From Caryophanales bacterium UBA970 (GTDB lineage: Bacteria; Bacillota_I; Bacilli_A; RFN20; CAG-826), in contig DBCA01000020.1 of NCBI GenBank assembly GCA_002292805.1, positions 179 to 5,619 of the forward strand: a stretch of 5,441 nucleotides of DNA, written 5' to 3'. Both the position numbers and the translations under genes were made by a program. This document shows, piece by piece, positions 1 through 5,441 of the stretch (position 1 is the first letter of the stretch; the number at the start of each line of letters is the position of its first letter). The notes below the pieces were generated by a model. It searched no databases and was not told the DNA's origin. It worked only from the letters and a program-made list of their open reading frames with translations.

Positions 1-907
1 GGAAATTGGCCATGGCGCCCTTGGAGAACGAGCATTAAGTTATGTTATTCCTAAAGAAGATGTTTTCCCATACACCATTCGCCTTGTTTCTGAAGTGTTA
101 GAATCCAATGGATCTTCATCCCAAGCAAGTATTTGTGCTTCATCGATGGCCTTAATGGCTGCTGGGGTTCCGATTTCTGGCATGGTTTCCGGTATTGCCA
201 TGGGTCTAATTACCTCTGGTCCACTCGATGGAAAACATCCATACACGATCTTAACGGACATTCAAGGTTTAGAAGACCACTTTGGCGATATGGACTTTAA
301 AGTTGCCGGTACTAAAAAAGGTATCACTGCTTTACAAATGGATATTAAAATTCGCGGTATCAACCGTCAGGTCATTGTTGAAGCATTGGCAGCAGCCTTA
401 AAATCACGCACAGCGATTCGTGAATTTATGGAAAAAACCATTGCGACACCAAGACCCGAAGTTGGCAAATATGCCCCTAAATTACAACAATTACTCATTC
501 CTGTTGATAAGATTCGCGATGTCATTGGTGCTGGTGGTAAAGTCATTAACGAGATCATTGAAAAGTGCAATGGTGTGAAAATTGATATCGAACAAGATGG
601 TCGTGTGATGATTTATCATCAAGACCGAGAACCGATTACCAAAGCTGCCGCCATGATTGAAGCCTTAACTCGCTCCGCTAAAGTTGGAGAAGTCTTTGAA
701 GGTGAAGTCGTCCGAATTGAAGCCTATGGTATCTTCGTCAATCTCTTTGGAGATACCGATGGGATGGTCCACGTCTCGAAATTAGCCAACACTCGTGTTG
801 ATCATCCAAAAGATGTCGTCACCCTTGGCCAACGCATTAAAGTTCGCGTCACAGAGATTGATGAAAAAGGTCGCGTTGCCCTTTCTCATAAAGAATTTGC
901 GAAATAA
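1..907 (+). CDS. pnp: Polynucleotide phosphorylase (PNPase), C-terminal part; 5' end outside window
   Basis: PNPase degrades RNA 3'-to-5' using phosphate, releasing nucleoside diphosphates; it acts as a cytoplasmic homotrimer in mRNA turnover. The reading frame is open from base 2 and gives 301 residues before TAA. By homology to E. coli PNPase (His403 equals the His at 11-13) about 400 N-terminal residues are missing. Visible in order: the second RNase PH-like core with [12 protein letters not shown] at its start; the phosphate-binding Ser triad of SNGSSS (113-121); and the metal/catalytic set in [13 protein letters not shown], namely Asp at 275-277, Asp at 293-295 and Lys at 299-301, matching E. 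coli D486, D492 and K494. Then come a KH domain (about 485-660) with GxxG loop GAGG (527-538) and an S1 domain (about 686-895). The protein ends right after S1, without the longer tail of many homologues. All active-site residues in view are intact, so it should be functional. Identification is very secure. Confidence 0.97.
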   Translation, partial: EIGHGALGERALSYVIPKEDVFPYTIRLVSEVLESNGSSSQASICASSMALMAAGVPISGMVSGIAMGLITSGPLDGKHPYTILTDIQGLEDHFGDMDFKVAGTKKGITALQMDIKIRGINRQVIVEALAAALKSRTAIREFMEKTIATPRPEVGKYAPKLQQLLIPVDKIRDVIGAGGKVINEIIEKCNGVKIDIEQDGRVMIYHQDREPITKAAAMIEALTRSAKVGEVFEGEVVRIEAYGIFVNLFGDTDGMVHVSKLANTRVDHPKDVVTLGQRIKVRVTEIDEKGRVALSHKEFAK

Positions 908-911
908 TGCT

Positions 912-939
912 TTGATTTCTGAAAATTCATTTGTATAAT
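912..939 (+). promoter_or_regulatory. SigA-type promoter for the RNase J gene
   Basis: A perfect -10 hexamer TATAAT (934-939) lies 16 bases after TTGATT (912-917), which matches 4 of 6 positions of the -35 consensus. Transcription would start near base 946, giving a leader of about 34 bases before the ATG at 980. The element sits just after the pnp stop, and no terminator hairpin precedes it. The nuclease gene may therefore be read both from this promoter and by read-through from pnp. Assigned from consensus and position only. Confidence 0.6.
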
Positions 940-970
940 AATCTCGTATCTATGAAGTGCATAACTCATC

Positions 971-974
971 AGGA
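971..974 (+). promoter_or_regulatory. Shine-Dalgarno site of the RNase J gene
   Basis: AGGA lies five bases before the ATG at 980. An in-frame TAA at 962-964, with no alternative start codon between it and 980, fixes the start of the gene. Confidence 0.75.
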
Positions 975-979
975 CTTAT

Positions 980-2704
980 ATGTCTTTTAAAATCCGCGTT
1001 TTTGCATTAGGTGGATTGGACGAACATGGCAAATGCATGCTTGGCATTGAACTTGATCAAGACCTTTTCGTCATTGAAGCAGGCCTCAAGTATCCAGACC
1101 GAAGTAATCCCGGCATTGATGCTATCATCCCTAATTTTGATTATCTTGTAAAAAATCGTCATCGTCTTCGTGCTTATATCGTCACGCATGGTCATGATGA
1201 TCAATTTGGTGCTTTACCTTATTTATATACCAAAGCACCAGCCCCGGTTTATGGAACCAAAGCTACATTAGCGTTGTTAAAACAATTTAGTTTAGAAAAT
1301 CACCTCACCGTGAATTTTACTGAGCAATTAATCCAACCAACCAGTCATGTCACGATTGCTGGTTATCATTTCCATTTCTTCCAAACCGTTCATAGTGTCA
1401 TGGACTCTTGTGGTTTTGCGATTGACACACCATTCGGAAATATTGTGTACTCAGGTGATTTTATCGTTGAGTACAACACCAGTAAAAATTATAAACATGA
1501 TTTAAATGCCTTGGCGAAGATTGCAGAAAAGGAAACGTTATTACTTTTGACTGAAAGTGTTTCTGCGGATCGACCAGGTTATTGTTCGCCCAATCATCGT
1601 TTAAAAGATCATTTGGTTTTACCATTCCAAATGGCTCAAGGCCGTATCTTTATTGCCATGTATAACCAATCCGTTTATAACCTAGAAGAAGTGATTAAGT
1701 TTTCAATTGAACAAAATAAAAAGATTATTTTTTATGACCAAGAAACCGAAAACTACATTAAGACCTTTGTAGATTTAGGCAGTTTATATTTACCAAAAGA
1801 AAAGGTTGTGTCTAGAGAAAATCACTTAAGAACAGCCATTCGTGATGAAGTCATCATCATGATGGGTCAAGGTGAAAAAGTTTATAAAAAGATGGACGAA
1901 CTTGCCAATAACGCCAATGAAGACAAAACCTTTGTCCTTTCTGAACTTGATACCTTTATCGTTGCCTGCCCATCGGCGCCAGCGTTTGAAGTTTTGGCTA
2001 CCGATGCCGTTGATGGTATTTATCAAACCGGGGCAAAAGTCACCAACATCACACGCAAACAAATTCGCAGCATGCATGCTCAAGAGGAAGACATCAAGAC
2101 TTTCATCAGCTTATTAAAACCTAAATATTATTTACCGATGAAAGGTGAATATGTTCATCTTGTTGCCAATGCAAAATTAGCGATTTCCGCTGGAACTGGC
2201 TTGAATCACACGAATACCTTCCTGATGGATAATGGTCAAGTGCTTGAATTTGTTGAAGGTAAACCACGTTTATTAACCCATGAATTAGATAAGGTTCCTA
2301 CTGGAGACGTTCTCATTGATGGACTAGGCGTAGGCGATGTGAAAAAAGATGTGATTGTCCAACGACAAAGGCTTGCCGAAGATGGCATTGTCATTCTTGG
2401 AGCGACCATTTCTAAAAAGAAGAAAATCATTGTCGCAGGGCCAGACATTCAGATGCGAGGCTTTGTCTTTGTCAAAGAATCAGAAAATATCATCCGCGAA
2501 ATCACTCAATTGTTTACGCAAGAACTAGAAGGTTTTATCCAAACCAAATCGTTCACCTCACTTGAAGATTTTAAAATTCAATTAATTGAAAAAGTTGGCA
2601 AGACACTCAAACGTATCAATGGAAAGAATCCTGTCATTCTCCCATTACTTTTTATTTATGATGACCCAGAAATTATTTCCATCCCACCAACTTCATCAAC
2701 CTAA
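980..2704 (+). CDS. rnjB: RNase J2-type β-CASP ribonuclease with degenerate active-site motifs
   Basis: 574 residues, close to the ~555 usual for RNase J, with a short extra tail. RNase J enzymes take part in 5'-end-dependent mRNA decay and RNA processing; in Firmicutes J1 and J2 associate, with J2 much the weaker nuclease. The N-terminal metallo-β-lactamase part shows FALGGLDEHGK, the metal motif HGHDDQ (H70, H72, D74), H138 in TVHSVMDS and D160 in YSGDF. The β-CASP domain (about 187-350) has E192 at motif A, followed by the lactamase return and the RNase J C-terminal domain (about 450-565, with LIDGLGVGD, GPDIQMRGF and NPVILPL). Several key residues differ from RNase J1: the HxHxDH final His is Q75, the HxSGHG motif reads QIRSMH (361-366), the motif C His of HGEY is K388 (MKGEY), and GSQGEP is reduced to MGQGEK. 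The J2 assignment rests on this pattern and on the pnp–nuclease–spoIIIE order, recalled from Bacillus. Family membership is certain; J2 subtype and weak or absent catalysis are inferred. Confidence 0.9.
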   Translation: MSFKIRVFALGGLDEHGKCMLGIELDQDLFVIEAGLKYPDRSNPGIDAIIPNFDYLVKNRHRLRAYIVTHGHDDQFGALPYLYTKAPAPVYGTKATLALLKQFSLENHLTVNFTEQLIQPTSHVTIAGYHFHFFQTVHSVMDSCGFAIDTPFGNIVYSGDFIVEYNTSKNYKHDLNALAKIAEKETLLLLTESVSADRPGYCSPNHRLKDHLVLPFQMAQGRIFIAMYNQSVYNLEEVIKFSIEQNKKIIFYDQETENYIKTFVDLGSLYLPKEKVVSRENHLRTAIRDEVIIMMGQGEKVYKKMDELANNANEDKTFVLSELDTFIVACPSAPAFEVLATDAVDGIYQTGAKVTNITRKQIRSMHAQEEDIKTFISLLKPKYYLPMKGEYVHLVANAKLAISAGTGLNHTNTFLMDNGQVLEFVEGKPRLLTHELDKVPTGDVLIDGLGVGDVKKDVIVQRQRLAEDGIVILGATISKKKKIIVAGPDIQMRGFVFVKESENIIREITQLFTQELEGFIQTKSFTSLEDFKIQLIEKVGKTLKRINGKNPVILPLLFIYDDPEIISIPPTSST

Positions 2705-2724
2705 ACATTTTTCCTTGTTATAAT
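2696..2724 (+). promoter_or_regulatory. Extended -10 promoter immediately before the FtsK/SpoIIIE gene
   Basis: TGTTATAAT (2716-2724) is a perfect extended -10 element. The best -35 with a 17-base spacer, TCAACC (2696-2701), matches only 3 of 6 positions, so activity would depend on the extended -10. The predicted transcription start, about 7 bases past the hexamer, falls at 2731-2732, on or next to the A of the ATG. A transcript from here would have essentially no 5' leader. The element overlaps the stop codon of the RNase J gene. Confidence 0.5.
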
Positions 2725-2728
2725 AGGA
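2725..2728 (+). promoter_or_regulatory. Closely spaced Shine-Dalgarno site of the FtsK/SpoIIIE gene
   Basis: AGGA is only three bases before the ATG at 2732, tighter than the five bases seen before the other two starts in the window. It would be present only in read-through mRNA from upstream, because the predicted start of the local promoter lies after it. Confidence 0.45.
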
Positions 2729-2731
2729 TAG

Positions 2732-5179
2732 ATGAAATTAAAGCAAACCTTTGATCCCGCTCGTTTTCCACCATTACCGGACCATCAATTAAAATTAGGC
2801 TTAGGTTCTTTTTTGATTTTATTGACCTTGCTTGGATTAATCAATCAAGGGATTGTTGCTGTTATCATCAATGTTTTTTTTGGTTTTCTGATTGGTCAAT
2901 TGCGTTTTCTTGGCTATCTCTTTTTTATTGGTTATGGGTTGGCATTATTATTTAATCGCCCTTTTCTTAAGATAAAATGGTCTCTTTCTTTATTGGGAAT
3001 GACCATTGGATTTTTAAGTTTGTTGGCAATAGCGACGGTGAATGGATTGGCATTAATCGATCCTACACCAAGCTTAGGGTTTGATAATGTTATCACCATC
3101 TTTTTAAACCAATTTCCCCCTTTAGATACGGGCGTTGTCGATATCCCGCAAACTGTTGGTGGCGGGTTTATTGGTTATGGTTTAGTCATGCTTATGCATG
3201 TGTTGAATCTAACAATGATTCAATCCATGATTTGGATTATCTTATTAATAGTAGGGATTGCCTTATCCCTTGAAATGATTTGGTTAAACTTGATTCGCTT
3301 TGGGGCAAAACAGGTCGATGTTCGTCAAAAAGAAAAATCTTACTTTCAAAAAATTGCCGAAGCAAAACCAAAATCGACAAAAATGGGAGTCTATGCTGAA
3401 CCCACCGATAACGGAACTGGATTAAATACCTTTCGGGCTTTATTTCCTGGACAAACGGTTCAAGGATTGTCCAAAGTTCCCTTTCAAAAACCAAGCTTAG
3501 CTCCTATTCAAAAAAACCAACCTCTCAATACGATTAAAGAAGAGGACACGAAGTCGTTTGAGACTTCAACATTATCCTCCACGTATGAGGCACCAGAGGT
3601 TCCTCAGCACTCGTTACCAAGTGTGAATCAACCAGCTTTTGAAAGACCCACTATCCCTATGACGATGAAACCAATGGCGTCATCCCAAGATAGTCGTTAC
3701 CAACAATATCAATTGCCACCCTTGGATATGCTTGATAGCCGATCTGCTGTTGCTGATATTGAATTCAATGAACAAATCACCAAGCAACGTGTTGATATTC
3801 TCAACCAAAAATTCATGGCGTTAGGAATAGAAGCCACGATTGTCGATTATCAGATTGGCCCAGCAGTGACTGCGTTTGATGTGAAGATGGATGAAGGTGC
3901 TCAAATCAGTCAAGTGCGGAGAGTACTTGGCGATTTAGCTGTTGCGTTAGGCGGTTTTCCGATGTCACTGAAAGAGCTAGTTCCAGGAAAAACCGTTAGT
4001 CAATTGGAAGTTTTGAATGAACGCATTTCCATGGTTGGGTATAAAGAACTGATGGAAGATTTAAGAAACCAACCCTTGTTTAAAAATAAATTTGCTTTAC
4101 CTTTTGGCCGTAATATTTTAGGAGAAGTGATTGCCTTAACCCCAAAAGAAATCATTCATCTGCTTGTGGCCGGTTCAAGTGGTAGTGGAAAAACAGTTTT
4201 TGTGCATTCATTTTTGACCTCGATCATCTTATCGACCACTCCAAAGCAAGCAAGGATATTACTTATTGATCCTAAAAAATTTGAGCTATCCAAATATAAG
4301 AATCTTCCACATCTACTTTGCCCAATCATTTCTGATTTCCAAGAAGCAAAGATTAGTTTAGAACGGCTTATTGATGAAATGGAATCTCGTTATGAAAAAT
4401 TCTTAGAAAGTGACACCATTTCTTTAGAAACGTATAATCAATATGCTGAAGACAATGACCTCGATACTCTTCCTTTAATCTTTGCCGTGATTGATGAATA
4501 TAATGATTTAATCAATGTCAATCCTCAAGTCAGTGACATTGTTCAACGTCTTGCCCAAAAATCACGAGCAGCAGGAATTCATTTACTCATTGCGACCCAA
4601 CGTCCGACCACGAATATTCTCACCGGAAGCATCAAGAATAACTTAGCAACCATAGTTGCTCTTCGCGTCAGTAAGCAAGTGGATTCGATCACGATGTTAG
4701 GTCATGCCGGGGCAGAAATCCTTGGTGGGAATGGGGATATGTATTTGGTCAATCCTCTATTTTCCAGGTATGGTGAAATTCGTGTCCAAGCTCCTTATAT
4801 CTCCGATAGTGAAATTCAACGTATTTGTGCATTCGTTCGCAATCAAGCACTTCCTGACTATGATGAAAAATTCCTCAACCTCATTGATAAATCTCCACAA
4901 TTTGCTGATGCAAGTGGCGTCCCTACATCGATGAATGAAGCCTTTGTAGATTCTTTATATATGGAAATCAAATCTGCCGCTAGTTTAAGAAATTACGTCA
5001 GTATGTCTTGGATATCAAGAACCTATAGCACCGGGTATCCTCGGGCTTTAAAAATCTTTAAACAACTTCAACAAGAAGGCATCATTGATGCGTCCTTAGA
5101 TAATCCTAATAATAACCGTGGCCGTAAAGTCTTGGTCAATCCAAACTTTAAAGAGGAAGATGATGAAGACAAACGATAA
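2732..5179 (+). CDS. ftsK: FtsK/SpoIIIE-family membrane-anchored DNA translocase
   Basis: 815 residues, in the usual size range for SpoIIIE/short FtsK. These hexameric ATP-driven motors sit at the division septum and pump chromosomal DNA into the proper cell half. Four to five hydrophobic segments (about 24-46, 57-74, 84-108, 143-160 and 163-185) form the membrane domain. A Pro/Gln/Ser/Thr-rich linker follows (about 200-330), then the alpha domain (about 331-430). The RecA-like motor has Walker A GSSGSGKT (481-488; Lys487), LIDPKKFELSKY, Walker B FAVIDEYNDL (Asp588, Glu589), ATQRP (621-625) and GAEILGGNGDM. The C terminus is a winged-helix gamma domain (about 735-805) with GYPRA (768-772), used by relatives to read orienting DNA motifs. 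The start is fixed by TAG directly before the ATG; later starts would remove the first membrane helix. Some motor motifs diverge from Bacillus SpoIIIE (DEYNDLI for DEFADLM-like, GHAGAE for DQGGAE). It may serve vegetative division, sporulation or both; the sequence cannot decide. Family assignment is secure. Confidence 0.95.
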   Translation: MKLKQTFDPARFPPLPDHQLKLGLGSFLILLTLLGLINQGIVAVIINVFFGFLIGQLRFLGYLFFIGYGLALLFNRPFLKIKWSLSLLGMTIGFLSLLAIATVNGLALIDPTPSLGFDNVITIFLNQFPPLDTGVVDIPQTVGGGFIGYGLVMLMHVLNLTMIQSMIWIILLIVGIALSLEMIWLNLIRFGAKQVDVRQKEKSYFQKIAEAKPKSTKMGVYAEPTDNGTGLNTFRALFPGQTVQGLSKVPFQKPSLAPIQKNQPLNTIKEEDTKSFETSTLSSTYEAPEVPQHSLPSVNQPAFERPTIPMTMKPMASSQDSRYQQYQLPPLDMLDSRSAVADIEFNEQITKQRVDILNQKFMALGIEATIVDYQIGPAVTAFDVKMDEGAQISQVRRVLGDLAVALGGFPMSLKELVPGKTVSQLEVLNERISMVGYKELMEDLRNQPLFKNKFALPFGRNILGEVIALTPKEIIHLLVAGSSGSGKTVFVHSFLTSIILSTTPKQARILLIDPKKFELSKYKNLPHLLCPIISDFQEAKISLERLIDEMESRYEKFLESDTISLETYNQYAEDNDLDTLPLIFAVIDEYNDLINVNPQVSDIVQRLAQKSRAAGIHLLIATQRPTTNILTGSIKNNLATIVALRVSKQVDSITMLGHAGAEILGGNGDMYLVNPLFSRYGEIRVQAPYISDSEIQRICAFVRNQALPDYDEKFLNLIDKSPQFADASGVPTSMNEAFVDSLYMEIKSAASLRNYVSMSWISRTYSTGYPRALKIFKQLQQEGIIDASLDNPNNNRGRKVLVNPNFKEEDDEDKR
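5154..5157 (+). promoter_or_regulatory. Shine-Dalgarno site of acpS, inside the translocase gene
   Basis: AGGA within the purine run AAAGAGGAAG is five bases before the ATG at 5163 but only two before the in-frame ATG at 5160. The spacing, the same as for the RNase J gene, favours 5163 as the start. The same bases encode the acidic C-terminal tail (KEEDDEDKR) of the translocase. Confidence 0.6.
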
Positions 5180-5441
5180 AAAGCCAACCATTGGCGTTGA
5201 TCTTGCTCGTATTGCTCGCTTTGAAAACCAACAAGCTCTTGCAAAAAAGATTTTATCACCTAAAGAAATGAGTGTGTATGTAACCCATCCACAACCTGCC
5301 ACGTATTTAGCGGGTCGATTTGCTGGCAAAGAGGCTTTTATCAAAGCGTATCGACAACCACCCTTACCTGAATTGTCATCGATTGAAGTGCTTCATCGTG
5401 ACGATGGATCGCCGTATATCCTATTCAATCAACATCGCTAC
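5163..5441 (+). CDS. acpS: Holo-[acyl-carrier-protein] synthase, N-terminal part; 3' end outside window
   Basis: AcpS transfers 4'-phosphopantetheine from coenzyme A to a serine of apo-acyl carrier protein, switching ACP on for fatty acid and phospholipid synthesis in the cytoplasm. The 93 residues present, out of about 120 in the family, begin with the hallmark IGVDLARIARF; Asp13 matches the Mg-binding aspartate. KILSPKEM and YLAGRFAGKEAFIKA follow; Glu57 and Lys61 match the second metal ligand and conserved lysine. The stretch IEVLHRDDGSPYI fits the later IEV…G.P region. The frame stays open to the last base and is cut by the window edge. A second in-frame ATG lies at 5160, but ribosome-site spacing favours 5163. 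The gene overlaps the translocase gene by 17 bases in another frame, suggesting translational coupling; no separate promoter is evident. All visible active-site residues are intact. Confidence 0.93.
   Translation, partial: MKTNDKKPTIGVDLARIARFENQQALAKKILSPKEMSVYVTHPQPATYLAGRFAGKEAFIKAYRQPPLPELSSIEVLHRDDGSPYILFNQHRY

Noticed and set aside
908..979. Possible intrinsic terminator after pnp (GAAAT 901-905 with ATTTC 915-919).
   Set aside because: The stem is five mostly A-T pairs with a nine-base loop and no following T run; it does not qualify as a terminator.
2069..2080. Perfect 12-base palindrome AGCATGCATGCT inside the RNase J gene.
   Set aside because: It is fully coding (Ser-Met-His-Ala), falls at the degenerate HxSGHG position, has no partner copy or nearby regulatory context, and a 12-base palindrome can arise by chance.
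1826..2117. Open frames on both strands (minus 1826-2083, plus 1872-2117) inside the RNase J gene.
   Set aside because: They lie wholly within a full-length conserved coding region and their translations resemble no family.
2705..2731. Possible terminator between the RNase J and translocase genes.
   Set aside because: Only 27 bases with a short T run but no stem before it; promoter elements explain the sequence better.
3067..3500. Repeated CCAAGCTTAG (near 3068 and 3490) in the translocase gene.
   Set aside because: Only two short copies in different protein contexts with no flanking similarity; consistent with chance in coding sequence.
2732..5179. Use of TGA as tryptophan (Mollicutes code).
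   Set aside because: All four Trp codons are TGG and no in-frame TGA occurs in any gene in the window, so there is no support for recoding.
5068..5344. Minus-strand open frames across the translocase/acpS junction.
   Set aside because: The plus strand here encodes recognisable translocase and AcpS sequence; the antisense frames have no recognisable motifs or convincing ribosome sites and are shadows.

Overview
The window is a densely packed, single-strand stretch of core bacterial chromosome. It reads left to right as pnp (3' part) – RNase J2-type nuclease – FtsK/SpoIIIE translocase – acpS (5' part). Base composition looks AT-rich (about 40% GC by eye). All three visible stops are TAA. Promoters match the SigA consensus, and the gene order resembles the Bacillus neighbourhood pnpA … rnjB … spoIIIE. 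Together these point to a low-GC Gram-positive bacterium (Bacillota, or a relative such as Erysipelotrichia or the Mollicutes border). The four Trp codons seen (all in the translocase) are TGG and no gene contains an in-frame TGA. This fits the standard bacterial code and gives no sign of the Mycoplasma-type code.

Region by region: bases 1-907 hold the last ~300 residues of polynucleotide phosphorylase, with the second catalytic RNase PH core, KH and S1 domains. Bases 908-979 are a 72-base gap with a good promoter (TTGATT-16-TATAAT) and the Shine-Dalgarno site of the next gene; no terminator hairpin is apparent. Bases 980-2704 encode a β-CASP metallo-β-lactamase nuclease of the RNase J family in which several metal-binding and catalytic motifs are altered, as expected of an RNase J2-type subunit but apparently further gone. 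Bases 2705-2731 are a 27-base gap with an extended -10 promoter placed so close to the next ATG that its transcript would be leaderless. Bases 2732-5179 encode an 815-residue membrane-anchored DNA translocase. Bases 5163-5441 begin holo-[acyl-carrier-protein] synthase, which overlaps the translocase gene by 17 bases and runs off the window.

Functionally the window joins two RNA-decay enzymes (PNPase, 3'-to-5'; RNase J, classically 5'-to-3' and endonucleolytic) to a chromosome-segregation motor and a lipid-synthesis activator. The genes are co-oriented and could be read as one operon, but internal promoters before the nuclease and the translocase would allow separate expression. I see no mobile element, CRISPR array, tRNA or rRNA. 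This is an ordinary housekeeping region. The points worth a second look are the degenerate RNase J active site and the start-site architecture of the translocase gene; I found no evidence for a novel system.
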